In this document: positions 49,636 through 61,088 of the stretch, in pieces
Numbering within the stretch: the first letter of the stretch is position 1
Layout of the letters: every line of letters starts with the position of its first letter
From: Alteromonas ponticola
GTDB taxonomy: Bacteria > Pseudomonadota > Gammaproteobacteria > Enterobacterales > Alteromonadaceae
Length of the DNA stretch: 64,000 nt
Direction: 5' to 3'
Assembly (NCBI RefSeq): GCF_012911815.1
Contig: NZ_JAATNW010000005.1
Coordinates: 62,001 to 126,000 of the forward strand
Program-made: the position numbers and the translations under genes
Notes under the pieces: model-generated
Databases searched by the model: none
Seen by the model: the letters and a program-made list of their open reading frames with translations, nothing else
What the model was told of the DNA's origin: nothing

Positions 49636-49944
49636 ATGTACGCGGTTTTCCAAAGTGGCGGTAAACAGCACCGTGTGGCCGAAGGCCAGACCGTTCGTTT
49701 AGAGAAAATTGAAGTTGCACCGGGTGAGAGTGTTAATTTCGAGAACGTATTGATGGTAAGCAACGGTGACGATGTTAAAATCGGCACTCCTTTCGTTGCT
49801 AATGGTAAAGTGACTGCTGAAGTGGTGACACACGGTCGTGGCGAGAAAATTAAGATCGTTAAGTTCCGTCGCCGTAAGCACTCACGTAAGCAAATGGGTC
49901 ATCGTCAGTGGTTCACTGAAGTGAAAATCACTGGCATTAGCGCA
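49636..49944 (+). CDS. rplU: 50S ribosomal protein L21
   Basis: About 103 residues from the ATG at 49636 with GGAG upstream (in-frame extension to 49603 rejected). Starts [14 protein letters not shown] and carries the L21 signature [14 protein letters not shown]. Joins 23S rRNA near L20. Followed by rpmA. Confidence 0.97.
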
Positions 49945-49962
49945 TAATAGGAGCACGAACAC

Positions 49963-50220
49963 ATGGCACACAAAAAAGCTGGTGGTAGTACCAAAAACGG
50001 TCGTGATTCAGAAAGTAAACGCCTTGGTGTAAAACGCTTCGGTGGTGAGTCTGTACTTGCGGGTAACATCATTGTAAGACAGCGTGGAACGCGTTTCCAT
50101 GCCGGTGACAATGTTGGCATTGGTAAAGACCATACTTTATTTGCACTTTCAGACGGTAAGGTTCAGTTCAACGTGAAAGGACCTAAAAACCGTAAGTTCG
50201 TGAGCATTGTTTCTGAGTAA
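49963..50220 (+). CDS. rpmA: 50S ribosomal protein L27
   Basis: 85 residues, starting [18 protein letters not shown], with the glycine-rich N-terminal arm that reaches the peptidyl-transferase centre. GGAGC precedes the start. A strong terminator follows. Confidence 0.97.
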   Translation: MAHKKAGGSTKNGRDSESKRLGVKRFGGESVLAGNIIVRQRGTRFHAGDNVGIGKDHTLFALSDGKVQFNVKGPKNRKFVSIVSE

Positions 50221-50253
50221 ACAATTTTCACGCTAACCTGAACAGGTTTTGAG

Positions 50254-50279
50254 AAACCCCGCGTTAGCGGGGTTTTTTT
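50254..50279 (+). terminator. Rho-independent terminator after rpmA
   Basis: AAACCCCGC (50254-50262), loop GTTA, GCGGGGTTT (50267-50275), then T run. Confidence 0.93.
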
Positions 50280-50490
50280 ATGAGAGATTTACGTAACATT
50301 CTGCCTTAACCTGTGTCTTAGTGTACACTTATTACTATCAGATATTGGTTTCGTTTATGACACTCGATGGGCTGCTTATCCCAGCCACCATTATCTTGAA
50401 GGTCATACAGCCAGGGCAAAACAGTGATTCATATTGAGGATCACGACAATGAGGTCCGATCAACCAAACTGATCGACACTGGAGCGATAG

Positions 50491-51657
<1,167 letters not shown>

Positions 51658-51672
51658 GGAAAGAGAACGGGA

Positions 51673-52182
51673 ATGGTAAGTAAAGTCGCAATGATTGCCG
51701 CCATGGCTAAAGATCGTGTTATCGGTGCTGATAATACCATGCCCTGGCATCTACCCGCGGATTTGGCGCATTTTAAACGCATTACCATGGGCAAGCCTGT
51801 GATAATGGGGCGTAAAACTTACCAATCCATTGGCAAAGCACTTCCTGGTCGTCCTAATATCGTGATCAGCCGTGACGCAAACTTTAAGCCTGCGGATGCT
51901 TCCGTGGTACCCAGCCCCGAAGACGCGCTGGACATGGCAGTGACCCTGCCTACCCGTGATCAGGAAATCATGGTCATTGGCGGTGGTACCATCTACCAAA
52001 GCTTTCTCGGACACGCCGAAACCCTTTACCTAACCTTCATTGATACTGAAGTTTCCGGCGACACCCAATTCCCCGATTACCAGCAATATGGCGAGTGGCG
52101 TGAAATTGAAAAGGAACATCGTCATGCCGATGAGCATAACCCGTTCGATTACCAGTTTGTGACGCTAACGCGTACCATCTAA
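51673..52182 (+). CDS. folA: Dihydrofolate reductase
   Basis: 169 residues. Active-site acid in MPWHLPADLAHFK; cofactor motifs GRKTYQSIGKALPGR and VIGGGTIYQ. Reduces dihydrofolate with NADPH. The start is supported by GGGAAAGAGAACGGG upstream; 15 bases after obgE. Confidence 0.95.
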   Translation: MVSKVAMIAAMAKDRVIGADNTMPWHLPADLAHFKRITMGKPVIMGRKTYQSIGKALPGRPNIVISRDANFKPADASVVPSPEDALDMAVTLPTRDQEIMVIGGGTIYQSFLGHAETLYLTFIDTEVSGDTQFPDYQQYGEWREIEKEHRHADEHNPFDYQFVTLTRTI

Positions 52183-52343
52183 CTGCGCATTAATTTTCTC
52201 GGTCAACGCTATCTGCGTTTCTTGCAGTAAGGCCAGGATCTACAATAGCTTTTCGTCATTTCATCTCCACGCGGTGAAGAGTGGGACCCTTGTCCATGCG
52301 TTACCAATTATCCGGAGTAGGCGAACAGTTGTGAAAGAAAGGG

Positions 52344-52363
52344 ATCCCCGATTGCTCGGGGAT
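52344..52363 (-). terminator. Hairpin downstream of rpoS
   Basis: ATCCCCGA (52344-52351), loop TTGC, TCGGGGAT (52356-52363); on the minus strand it is followed by CCCTTTCTTT, a weak T-rich tail. The remaining bases between folA and rpoS hold nothing else I can name. Confidence 0.55.
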
Positions 52364-52439
52364 GAGAGATTATTTAGTGCAATTAGCTCACCACGTAGTG
52401 GCAAACCGTCCGCGGAAAGTTAGATATGGTTAACAGCGA

Positions 52440-53429
52440 TCATGCGCTGATCTTGTCGAACAGATTCTCCAATGTTAAGCCTTGATGCCCAAGCATATCT
52501 TTAAGTCTACGTAATGCCTCTACCTGAATCTGACGTACCCGTTCGCGGGTTAAGCCAATTTCGGTACCGACATCCTCCAGCGTGGAAGGCTCGTAACCCA
52601 TTAAGCCGAAACGTCTTGCCAGGACTTCCCGTTGTTTAGGGTTAAGATCGGTTAGCCATTTGACAATATTGTCTTTAATATCGTCATCCTGCAGATTCTC
52701 TTCCGGTCCAAATTCTTTTTCGTCAGCAAGAATGTCGAGTAAAGCTTTGTCGTTTTCGCCGCCGATCGGCGTATCGACAGAGGTGATGCGTTCGTTTAAA
52801 CGCAGCATTTTACTGACTTCATCCACGGGCTTTTCCAGACAGATAGCAATTTCTTCAGCAGAAGGTTCGTGATCCAGCTTCTGGGAAAGTTCTCGCGCCG
52901 CGCGCAAATAAACGTTTAACTCTTTTACCACATGGATGGGTAAGCGAATGGTGCGTGTCTGATTCATGATCGCACGTTCAATGGTTTGCCGGATCCACCA
53001 GGTTGCGTAAGTAGAAAAACGGAAGCCTCGCTCAGGATCAAATTTCTCCACTGCCCTGATCAGTCCGAGATTACCCTCTTCAATTAGATCCAACAGTGCA
53101 AGCCCACGGTTGTTGTAGCGTCTTGCAATTTTAACTACCAGACGAAGGTTACTGACAATCATACGCTTACGAGAGGACTCACATCCTTTCAAGGCACGTC
53201 GTGCAAAATAGACTTCTTCTTCAGCGGTCAGTAGGGGGGAAAAGCCGATTTCGCCCAGGTACAACTGGGTGGCATCAAGGTTTTTAGGAAGTTCGTCCTG
53301 ACTAAATACAACGTCATCGTTGCCATCGTCGGTGTCGGATTCGTCAGCTTTTAAGTCAGCTGGCATTTCTATATCGTCGAGTTCATCCCGCGATCTTCTT
53401 GCGACTACAGTGTTTTTATTTTGATCCAC
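52440..53429 (-). CDS. rpoS: RNA polymerase sigma factor RpoS
   Basis: 329 residues. Regions 1.2 ([21 protein letters not shown]), 2 ([52 protein letters not shown]), 3 and 4 ([20 protein letters not shown]). The start is GTG, 8 bases after GGAG; an ATG right at the ribosome site is in another frame. General stress and stationary-phase sigma factor. Downstream of nlpD, where the main rpoS promoter lies in related bacteria. Confidence 0.96.
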   Translation of the reverse strand: MDQNKNTVVARRSRDELDDIEMPADLKADESDTDDGNDDVVFSQDELPKNLDATQLYLGEIGFSPLLTAEEEVYFARRALKGCESSRKRMIVSNLRLVVKIARRYNNRGLALLDLIEEGNLGLIRAVEKFDPERGFRFSTYATWWIRQTIERAIMNQTRTIRLPIHVVKELNVYLRAARELSQKLDHEPSAEEIAICLEKPVDEVSKMLRLNERITSVDTPIGGENDKALLDILADEKEFGPEENLQDDDIKDNIVKWLTDLNPKQREVLARRFGLMGYEPSTLEDVGTEIGLTRERVRQIQVEALRRLKDMLGHQGLTLENLFDKISA

Positions 53430-53500
53430 AACTGCATCTCCTGCTTTAAGGTTTATTTATAACATTCGCTCCCTTGGCTTATTATTGTTGTTTATAGTTT

Positions 53501-54379
53501 TTATGGACGTGACGTTGGCAGGTATCGCATCGGATCTAACGACTTTCCCCGATACCTCACTTCAAAATGAAGTCTGACCGAATTTGTACCGCTATTCCCC
53601 ATAGTGGCAATTTGTTGACCAGCGTCAACCCATTGCTGTTCGCGCACCGTAATGGTGTCGTTGTGTGCATACGCACTCAGAAAAGTGTCAGTATGCTTTA
53701 TAATTATTAAATTTCCGTAGCCTCTTAGCGCGTTACCGGCATATACCACTTTTCCAGTGGCGGCTGCTCGGATAGGGCTACCTTTTTCGGCACTGATATC
53801 AATTCCTTTGCTGCCGTTTTCTCCTGCTGAAAATGTTGCTACCAACTTGCCATAGGCTGGCCAGACCCACTTGTCAACCTGCCCAGGGAACCCATTTTTA
53901 GCGGGTTTAGCTGTTTTAGGCTGCGTGTTACTGACAACCTTAACTGGCTGGTTGTTAACATTATTTTCACTTTCACCATACGCCTGCTGTTTTCTACGGT
54001 CAACTTTATTTGTAGATTTATTAGCTGAGGTCGGACCAGAAGTGGATCGGGGTTTGGATCCGGCAGATCGGCTGGATCGACTGGAAGCCACAACGGGGTT
54101 GAGTTTCAACTCCTGGCCGGGGAAAATATTGTAAGGAGGCTGCAAATTATTATAGCGCGCGAGATCAAGATAATCTTTTCCGGTGAACCAGGCGATGGCA
54201 TAAAGTGTTTCGCCTCGGTTCACCGTGTAGGTGGGTTCTGTGTAACCTTGTTCTTCAACGGGTTGACTGTCCAGCAGTACCAGCGGAGCTGGTGCGCGTC
54301 TGCCGGCGCATGCGCTCAACAGCACCAGCAGACAAAGTGTCATCCAAATCGTTTTATTGATAGTCCTTGATCCCTTCAT
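53501..54379 (-). CDS. nlpD: NlpD-type lipoprotein, LysM + degenerate M23 (amidase activator)
   Basis: 292 residues. Lipobox LLSAC (Cys24); LysM (about 48-95; TYTVNRGETLYAIAWFTG); linker rich in Ser/Lys; LytM/M23 domain (about 170-290). The M23 zinc ligands are partly lost (GIDIS without the first His; VRLHFEVR in place of HLHFE), as in NlpD/EnvC, which activate cell-wall amidases rather than cut themselves. Upstream of rpoS as usual. Confidence 0.94.
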   Translation of the reverse strand: MKGSRTINKTIWMTLCLLVLLSACAGRRAPAPLVLLDSQPVEEQGYTEPTYTVNRGETLYAIAWFTGKDYLDLARYNNLQPPYNIFPGQELKLNPVVASSRSSRSAGSKPRSTSGPTSANKSTNKVDRRKQQAYGESENNVNNQPVKVVSNTQPKTAKPAKNGFPGQVDKWVWPAYGKLVATFSAGENGSKGIDISAEKGSPIRAAATGKVVYAGNALRGYGNLIIIKHTDTFLSAYAHNDTITVREQQWVDAGQQIATMGNSGTNSVRLHFEVRYRGKSLDPMRYLPTSRP

Positions 54380-54388
54380 TAAACAACG

Positions 54389-54967
54389 TCAGCGTAGAAG
54401 GAGATATGCGCCAATTGCCAACAAGACGGTTGCCCAGCCCAACACCTCCACATACTGGCGCAGTTTTGCCTCCATTGCTGCGCCACCCCATCTCATCAGT
54501 CCCGCTACCAGAAAGAAGCGCGCGCCGCGACCAATGGCCGACGCAATCACAAACGGTAAAAACGCCATTTGCATGACACCTGCCCCCACGGTAAACACTT
54601 TGTAAGGAATCGGCGAGAACCCGGCGATGAAAATGACCCACACCCCATATTGTTCAAACCACGAAAGTGCCATGTCAAATTTAGGTTGATAGCCTGATGA
54701 CGCAATCCAGGGTTCGATCCACGCATCAAAAGCAAAATAACCCAGCAGGTAACCGCCAATCCCTCCCAGAACTGAGGTTAGCGTGGTCAGAAATGCGAAA
54801 AACCACGCTTTGTCTGGACGCGAAAGCGACATCGGCGCCAGCATGACATCAGGAGGAATGGGAAAAAACATCGATTCAGAAAAGCTTAAGCCTCCCAGAT
54901 AAACACTGGCGTGGCGGTGGCGCGCCCAGCGTAAAACCAGGTCGTACAAAGGTTGAAATACCTTCAA
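54389..54967 (-). CDS. YqaA/DedA-like inner-membrane protein
   Basis: 192 residues with four to five membrane segments; SNARE-associated/DedA-type core ([39 protein letters not shown]). The family includes lipid-carrier recyclers, but YqaA-type members have no firm role. Overlaps pcm by 4 bases and sits between pcm and nlpD, an Alteromonadales-style insertion. Confidence 0.85.
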   Translation of the reverse strand: MKVFQPLYDLVLRWARHRHASVYLGGLSFSESMFFPIPPDVMLAPMSLSRPDKAWFFAFLTTLTSVLGGIGGYLLGYFAFDAWIEPWIASSGYQPKFDMALSWFEQYGVWVIFIAGFSPIPYKVFTVGAGVMQMAFLPFVIASAIGRGARFFLVAGLMRWGGAAMEAKLRQYVEVLGWATVLLAIGAYLLLR

Positions 54968-55599
54968 AGAATATCTCCAGCAACAAGAGGAACAAATCGC
55001 ACCGATTCAATCGTTTGTGTAGACAGCTCACCTTCTTTGGAATCCACACAGGTCAACGTTTGCTGTTCACTTCCGATAGGAATGATGAGTCTTCCACCCT
55101 CATTTAGCTGATTGCAGAGATCGGTAGGAAGTGAACTGGCTGCGGCAGTTACGATGATGGCATCGAATGGACCTTTGGATGCCCATCCTTTCCAGCCATC
55201 GCCGTGTTTCATAGATATGTTGTGCAAATCCAATTGGTTCATTCTGCGTTTAGCCTGAAACTGCAGTGATTTGATTCGTTCTACAGAGAAAACCTTCTTA
55301 AATAGCTGCCCTAGTATAGCGGTCTGATAACCAGAGCCTGTGCCTATCTCCAACACATTTTTTGCCTCGTTATCAGCAGATAACAGCAATTCAGTCATTT
55401 TAGCGACAATATAGGGTTGAGAAATCGTTTGTCCCTGTCCAATGGGGAGGGCGGTATTCTGATACGCTTTATGTTTTAACGCATCGGGCAAAAACAGTTC
55501 TCTGGGCGTCGATGCGATAGCATTGAGGACTTTCTGATTACGTATCCCTTCTTTGAACAACAGTTCTGCAAGGGCATCTCCTTTACGTGTCGATCTCAT
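54964..55599 (-). CDS. pcm: Protein-L-isoaspartate O-methyltransferase
   Basis: 211 residues. Class I SAM-methyltransferase: [15 protein letters not shown]; family motif [21 protein letters not shown]. Repairs isoaspartyl damage in aged proteins. Downstream of surE by 46 bases. Confidence 0.96.
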   Translation of the reverse strand: MRSTRKGDALAELLFKEGIRNQKVLNAIASTPRELFLPDALKHKAYQNTALPIGQGQTISQPYIVAKMTELLLSADNEAKNVLEIGTGSGYQTAILGQLFKKVFSVERIKSLQFQAKRRMNQLDLHNISMKHGDGWKGWASKGPFDAIIVTAAASSLPTDLCNQLNEGGRLIIPIGSEQQTLTCVDSKEGELSTQTIESVRFVPLVAGDIL

Positions 55600-55645
55600 A
55601 ATGACGTTACTTTTAAGATTAATTGTTCTAATTATTAAGTGGTTG

Positions 55646-56395
55646 CTACAATTTTTCGTCCAGCCAGACTTTCATGTCATCCAGACTCTGATACGCGGTC
55701 ATATCCACCGTAAGCGGGGTAACCGAGCAGTAATTATTTGCAATTGCATCAAAATCGGTGCCGGGACCCGCATCCTGTTCCGCTCCCGCAGGTCCGTACC
55801 AGTAAATGGTGCGACCAAAGGGATCGGTATCCGCCACCATGCCTTCGGCTCTGTGACGTCGGCCCTGACGGGTTATTTTTATTCCTGCCAATTCATCATA
55901 AGGGATATCAGGCACATTAACATTTAATATTTGATTAGGTGGCAATGGGTGGGTTTTAAGTTTGTTAACAATGTCCAGTGCAACCCTGGCGGCGGTGTCA
56001 AAATGATTGCCCTCACGACCGACCAAAGAAACGGCAATTGCCGGCAAACCCATGTAGCGTCCTTCGGTAGCAGCGGCGACTGTACCTGAATAAATAACAT
56101 CATCCCCAAGATTTGCACCATGGTTAATGCCCGATACAACCAACTGTGGGTCGTCATCCAAAAAGCAGTTCACGCCCAGGTGCACACAATCGGACGGTGT
56201 GCCGTTAACCGAGTAAAAGCCATTATCCATTTTCTGGATGCGGAGCGGACTATGTAGCGATAACGCGTTACTTGCGCCACTACAGTTTCGATCAGGCGCG
56301 ATTACAGTGACATCGTGTTCAGCAGAAATTGCCTTGTACAATTCCGCCAGGCCCTTCGCAAACACGCCATCATCATTACTTAACAGTATATTCAT
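55646..56395 (-). CDS. surE: 5'/3'-nucleotidase SurE
   Basis: 249 residues. Metal site [12 protein letters not shown] and the [20 protein letters not shown] core with Ser/Asn ligands. A survival-linked nucleotidase/polyphosphatase. Ends 46 bases before pcm and starts 10 bases after truD. Confidence 0.96.
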   Translation of the reverse strand: MNILLSNDDGVFAKGLAELYKAISAEHDVTVIAPDRNCSGASNALSLHSPLRIQKMDNGFYSVNGTPSDCVHLGVNCFLDDDPQLVVSGINHGANLGDDVIYSGTVAAATEGRYMGLPAIAVSLVGREGNHFDTAARVALDIVNKLKTHPLPPNQILNVNVPDIPYDELAGIKITRQGRRHRAEGMVADTDPFGRTIYWYGPAGAEQDAGPGTDFDAIANNYCSVTPLTVDMTAYQSLDDMKVWLDEKL

Positions 56396-56405
56396 GCGTT
56401 CTCCG

Positions 56406-57458
56406 TTAACTGGCGTGTTGTAATATCACGCACTCGCGTAGCACGCTCGTGGCAAAGCAACCGCCGGGTAAGGCAAAAGAAACCGTTAATTTATCACCCT
56501 CACTTTGCCATTCAAGCTCACGCGGCCAAATTTTTATTGCCCGGCGTTCCTGCTCCATACCAACTGAGGCTAAAAACGCTTTTACAGCAACATGTTCAGT
56601 GCTTTCCAGCTGCTCTAATTTTTTCGCATCAGCAGTGACGATACTGTCCCCTTTACCCCACAGGGGGGCGGTGGGCGACACGTCGCCTTGTTGATAACGC
56701 GACTGTTCTTCATCGGTGGGCTGCTCACACAGAAAAAAGCTGTTGGAACCGGACAGCATCAACGCATCGCCAGACAAGATCGTTTCAAAGCGGTTCGCAC
56801 CGAGACGCGCTGAGACAACCTCATTAAATAACCAGCTTCTTAATGCCGACAACACAATGTTTCGTTTATTGCGGTTGCGAATGGCTTCGCCATCCAACAT
56901 CCGTTCTGCCAACTCCAGGTTGCCGCCTTTGGTTGGTTCGCCGTCTGCATTAAAGGTGACGCCAAAGCGCTGTTCACCAAAATAGTTGGGCACACCGTTT
57001 TTACTTTGTTCAAGCGCCGCGCCTAGTGCCTGTGGATCGGACACGTTACGCAGACAAATGGTAAAGTGATTGGTTTTAGCCTGACCGGTGCGTAATTTTT
57101 TATTGTGACGGGTTTGCTTGAGTATGCTGACGCCGGGCATTTTCCATTGACTAAAGTCAATGTCGGCTTTACCCGGAGTGTGAATACCAAACCACTGACG
57201 GGTAAGGGCAAACTTATCTTTGCGTCCCGCGTAAGTGACCGCGCGTAGAGGCAATTTACAGAATTTGGCTAATTGCTCTGCCACAAATGCCGTATTCGCA
57301 TTTACTTTTTCAATCCAGATAAACTGATGTTCACCTTCGCCTGTTGGGCTAAAGCCTAACTGCTCTTCCACCACAAAATCTTCAGGGTGTTGTTTAAACA
57401 ATGCGGTGGTGGTTGGGCTGGCATACAAATAGTGCCAGTGTTCGGTCGCTAACTTCAT
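56406..57458 (-). CDS. truD: tRNA pseudouridine(13) synthase
   Basis: 350 residues. Catalytic Asp in [15 protein letters not shown], and the NYFGEQRFG motif. Modifies U13 of tRNA-Glu. Overlaps ispF by 4 bases. Confidence 0.96.
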   Translation of the reverse strand: MKLATEHWHYLYASPTTTALFKQHPEDFVVEEQLGFSPTGEGEHQFIWIEKVNANTAFVAEQLAKFCKLPLRAVTYAGRKDKFALTRQWFGIHTPGKADIDFSQWKMPGVSILKQTRHNKKLRTGQAKTNHFTICLRNVSDPQALGAALEQSKNGVPNYFGEQRFGVTFNADGEPTKGGNLELAERMLDGEAIRNRNKRNIVLSALRSWLFNEVVSARLGANRFETILSGDALMLSGSNSFFLCEQPTDEEQSRYQQGDVSPTAPLWGKGDSIVTADAKKLEQLESTEHVAVKAFLASVGMEQERRAIKIWPRELEWQSEGDKLTVSFALPGGCFATSVLRECVILQHAS

Positions 57459-57934
57459 GTGGTAACCCTGGTTAACAACACCACTGCATGAGCAGCAATG
57501 CCTTCTTTCCGCCCGGTGAAGCCCAATTTTTCGGTGGTGGTGGCTTTGACATTAATGTCACTGATAGCGCAGCGGCAATCGTCCGCCAGCGCTTCGCGCA
57601 TGCTATGAATATGCGGCGCCATTTTCGGAGCCTGGGCAATAATGGTCATATCTGCATTGCCCAGTGCGTAGCCCGCATCAGCGAGCAGCTGAATCACATG
57701 TCGGAGCAAATTACGGCTATCAGCATTGGCATAGGCATCATCAGTGTCAGGAAAGTGCTGACCAATATCACCCATGGCAGCGGCACCTAACAGGGCGTCG
57801 CATAGTGCATGAATGAGCACATCGCCATCGGAATGGGCCAGCAACCCCTGTTCGTAATCAATTTTCACACCGCCTATAACAATGGGGCCGTCGCCACCAA
57901 ATTTATGGACATCGTAACCATGGCCAATGCGCAT
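57455..57934 (-). CDS. ispF: 2-C-methyl-D-erythritol 2,4-cyclodiphosphate synthase
   Basis: 159 residues. Zinc ligands in GHGYDVHKF (Asp8, His10) and [20 protein letters not shown]; family end [19 protein letters not shown]-pathway isoprenoid synthesis. Three bases after ispD. Confidence 0.97.
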   Translation of the reverse strand: MRIGHGYDVHKFGGDGPIVIGGVKIDYEQGLLAHSDGDVLIHALCDALLGAAAMGDIGQHFPDTDDAYANADSRNLLRHVIQLLADAGYALGNADMTIIAQAPKMAPHIHSMREALADDCRCAISDINVKATTTEKLGFTGRKEGIAAHAVVLLTRVTT

Positions 57935-57937
57935 GTT

Positions 57938-58654
57938 TTATTCCTTATTATGTTGCTGTGCCAACTGAGATAAATAAAATGCCGCCAGCGGTAAATCTTC
58001 CGGATGGGTAATTTTGATATTGGCCGGATTGCCCGCTACCAGCTTCACCTGATGGCCAACGGCTTCCATCGCGGATGCTTCGTCGGTAATCAGGGTGCCA
58101 CTGGTAAGCCCGGCCTGGATCGCATGGGTTAATTCCCCCGCTTTGAATAATTGCGGGGTAAGCGCATGCCATAATGACTCGCGACTTTCCGTATGCGAAA
58201 CAATCTGCGATTTAGTGGGGTGGGCACGTTTCATGGTATCGCGAACCGGCGTGGCTAAAATTCCGCCTGCCACTGACTCATCTTTCATCAAGGCCAAAAG
58301 CTTACCGATATCGTCTACGCTCAGGCAGGGTCTGGCGGCATCGTGCACCAGTGCCCACGCTGTTTCCGGAAGCGTGCTAACAGCATTTAGCACCGAATGC
58401 GCCCGTTCACTACCGCCTTGAACCACGCTCAGCCAACTTTTTTTATAAAAGGGCAGTGTGGGCAAAATGGTGTCGTCGGGATGCGCGGCAATGATGGTGT
58501 GGTTCACCAGAGGATGTGCCATCAACGCATTCAACGTATGTTCAAGAATCGTTTTGCCCGCGATCTCCAGGTACTGTTTAGGCTTGCCCGCCTGCATGCG
58601 GGTTCCGATACCCGCAGCTGGTACCACGGCGGTAACAGATAAATTAAAACTCAT
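57938..58654 (-). CDS. ispD: 2-C-methyl-D-erythritol 4-phosphate cytidylyltransferase
   Basis: 238 residues. Nucleotide-binding PAAGIGTRMQAGKPKQYLEI and VHDAARPCL with the catalytic Arg/Lys. MEP pathway step before ispF. Three bases after ftsB. Confidence 0.97.
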   Translation of the reverse strand: MSFNLSVTAVVPAAGIGTRMQAGKPKQYLEIAGKTILEHTLNALMAHPLVNHTIIAAHPDDTILPTLPFYKKSWLSVVQGGSERAHSVLNAVSTLPETAWALVHDAARPCLSVDDIGKLLALMKDESVAGGILATPVRDTMKRAHPTKSQIVSHTESRESLWHALTPQLFKAGELTHAIQAGLTSGTLITDEASAMEAVGHQVKLVAGNPANIKITHPEDLPLAAFYLSQLAQQHNKE

Positions 58655-58657
58655 TGA

Positions 58658-58972
58658 TTAGTTCGCTTCTGCAGGCAGGATACGATAAAAGGTTTCACCT
58701 TCTTTGATAAGCCCCAATTCGTTGCGAGCCCGCTCCTCAATTGCTTCAAGACCAATTTTCAGATCGTTTATGTCAGCTTCCAGCAACGCATTACGCTGTG
58801 CAAGGTTGGCGTTTTGCTGAGACTGTTCTTCTACCTGACGGGTGAGCGCATGGTAATCTGGAATACTGTGCTTGCCCAGCCACAGGCGATACTGGAGTAA
58901 CCCCAGTAATACCAGCAACACCACTGTAATCCACTTATCCCGCCACACGGCCATAACCTGAAATTTCGACAT
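58658..58972 (-). CDS. ftsB: Cell division protein FtsB
   Basis: 104 residues from the MSKFQ ATG; the upstream in-frame extension to 58990 is rejected, and an internal ATG at MAVWRDKW is an alternative. One membrane segment (ITVVLLVLLGLLQYRLWLG) and a coiled coil (about 45-85; EEQSQQNANLAQRNALLEAD). Forms the divisome FtsQLB complex. First gene of the block running to rpoS. Confidence 0.9.
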   Translation of the reverse strand: MSKFQVMAVWRDKWITVVLLVLLGLLQYRLWLGKHSIPDYHALTRQVEEQSQQNANLAQRNALLEADINDLKIGLEAIEERARNELGLIKEGETFYRILPAEAN

Positions 58973-59034
58973 AGCGGTTATTATGCCCACTCAACTGGGG
59001 CGCGTCTATGCTGGTTTTGACACAAAGCTGCCGG

Positions 59035-60750
59035 TTAATCGTTTTTACCTAATTTATCCTTTAATTTATCAAGCAGTTTCGATTTTTTCTGGTCAATTAC
59101 ATCGGCCAGCTTGGCTTGCAGTAAGGCTTGCAAATCGTCGCTGTTACCATTGGCCGCGGCAAGCATAGTGTTGAGTTCTTTCAATGCATTATTGGCTTGC
59201 TTTTGGTCGTCGGATACGCGCGCCGCAAGTTTTTGTTTCAACTCGTCAAGTTTATCTTTTTGCGAGGCGCTTAATTCCGCTAAGGCCAGCTTGGCAAACT
59301 GATTATCCAGATCAGAACTGAGATTGAAGCCTGGGTTATCCACCTGACCAGAAAAGCCGATATCGAAATTAAGCTGCTTCAGTTGGCCAAGCACATTGGC
59401 GATAGAAGTGGTCAGCTGGTTCTTACCTTCCGCCTGCATAGCCAACTCGGACAGTTTCACCGCACTGCTGCCACTGACCGCATTGTTGTCTACTATGAAG
59501 TTGCCGGAACTGGCCAGCAGCGCAGACTGCAACAGCGCCGACAGTTTTTCCGCCTGCACCACAGGAATGCTGGCTAAATCTATTCCTTCTAATGTCCATT
59601 GCTGTTGCGCATCCACGCCTTCATCATCTAGCCAAAACTGGCCGGTCGACTCGAATTGTTTAAAGGTGTTGCTATCAGCAAAAATAGAATAGGTGGTGGG
59701 TTCGCCAATTAAGGGATGCGTATTGGTAATGTTTTTCCATTCGCTGGTCAGCCGTTGCCCCAGCAATTCCACTGTCATGGTGGCGTCCTTCACCCATACT
59801 GAAGGCATCTCTGTTTGTTCCGCTGGCTGGTCCTTGTCGCCGTTAATCAGAGGTAAGATAAGCTGGGTTGCCGCGGTCAGGTATTCGGTCATCTGCTCAG
59901 CCTTATCGCCAAATACCATTTGAGTAACCTGTTGCAATGCTGCCTGATCACCCGTAAGGGCCCCTTTTAACAGCGCGTAATCCTGTTGTGGCGCTTGCTT
60001 TAGCGTATCAATCGAAGTCTTCAGCGCTGTTCTCGCCCTTTTTGCCTCATTGGTGAAGGCTTTTATGCGCTGCTGGTCCTGCTTTATTTCCTGTTTTATT
60101 TTATCCAGAGTTTCCTTTGCCCTGGCTAAGGCTTCAGGCGATTTATAATCCGTATTTTTAAGTTGTTCTATCTGCGCTTTATATTCGTCAATTCGGTTTT
60201 TGTCGGGCAACGCCTGATAATTGCTCTTCAGTGACTGATCAAATTGTTGATATTGCTGTTTCGCCTGTTCTGCAGCTTGAGTAGATTTAAGTTCAGAACG
60301 GGCGAGCAGTTCATCCACCGTGGGGATTGCCTCTTTAGCGCTGGCTTTTATATCGTCAAGCGTCATCGAATCAGCGGGCTGACGATACACTTCGCCTGGC
60401 GCCTGTCGCGGTTGATCAAATCGTATGGCCAGCAGATTGAGTTTTGACACCACAATCTGATCAGAAAGCAGCGGCAGTACTTCGACATCCGCGCTGGCTT
60501 CATCTATCTGCACTTTATTGTTAGCTGGTTGCGCGGGGTCGGTAAGTTGGATGTCATACAAACTGGCAGTGACGGGGATCAGCGTATGGGACACTTCGCC
60601 GATATTCACCTCTGCGCCATAGGCTTCGCTGACCTTATCTTCAAGGACCCATTTGATGATGGGATTAGCCAGAAACCAGTAGCCAATCACCAGGATGATC
60701 AGGATACCCAATAGAAAATACCAAAAGCTTACGCCACGTTGAGATGTCAT
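59035..60750 (-). CDS. TIGR03545-like membrane-anchored AsmA-type protein
   Basis: 571 residues from the ATG at 60750 (GCAGG upstream). One N-terminal membrane helix (FWYFLLGILIILVIGYWF), then an AsmA-like beta region, a long charged coiled coil (about 130-260) and more beta-rich sequence ending in Lys/Asp-rich helices. This matches the TIGR03545 family as I remember it; the role is unknown, probably envelope-related. It stands alone, ending 62 bases from ftsB. Confidence 0.7.
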   Translation of the reverse strand: MTSQRGVSFWYFLLGILIILVIGYWFLANPIIKWVLEDKVSEAYGAEVNIGEVSHTLIPVTASLYDIQLTDPAQPANNKVQIDEASADVEVLPLLSDQIVVSKLNLLAIRFDQPRQAPGEVYRQPADSMTLDDIKASAKEAIPTVDELLARSELKSTQAAEQAKQQYQQFDQSLKSNYQALPDKNRIDEYKAQIEQLKNTDYKSPEALARAKETLDKIKQEIKQDQQRIKAFTNEAKRARTALKTSIDTLKQAPQQDYALLKGALTGDQAALQQVTQMVFGDKAEQMTEYLTAATQLILPLINGDKDQPAEQTEMPSVWVKDATMTVELLGQRLTSEWKNITNTHPLIGEPTTYSIFADSNTFKQFESTGQFWLDDEGVDAQQQWTLEGIDLASIPVVQAEKLSALLQSALLASSGNFIVDNNAVSGSSAVKLSELAMQAEGKNQLTTSIANVLGQLKQLNFDIGFSGQVDNPGFNLSSDLDNQFAKLALAELSASQKDKLDELKQKLAARVSDDQKQANNALKELNTMLAAANGNSDDLQALLQAKLADVIDQKKSKLLDKLKDKLGKND

Positions 60751-61088
60751 ATCAGCCTGCTTAAAAATTGTCTGTAAAAAAACTGTTTGCGCGTTTGATA
60801 CCACTATAGTTCAGTTACTTAGGGAAAAAAACCTCACTTTGCGATGAACAACACAGATAAACTCGCTGGTAAGCTTGGCGTACGGCCAAATTGTGCTAGT
60901 ATCCGCGAAATTTGCGCCGCATCTTGATCTTTGTCGCAGTGCAAGAGTTAAAAGAAACATTCATCCAGTTATTTGGTGGAAATTGAACATTTGAGTTGCT
61001 GTGCGATCCTGCCCTGTTTTAGCTGTCCTGCATTGGGGTCCGCGGTGACAATTTTTTAAAACGCATAGTAAATTATTGAAGGGTAGCA
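60751..61088. promoter_or_regulatory. putA upstream region
   Basis: About 340 bases between divergent genes. It should contain the putA and TIGR03545-gene promoters, but I see no convincing -35/-10 pair or operator. Confidence 0.35.
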
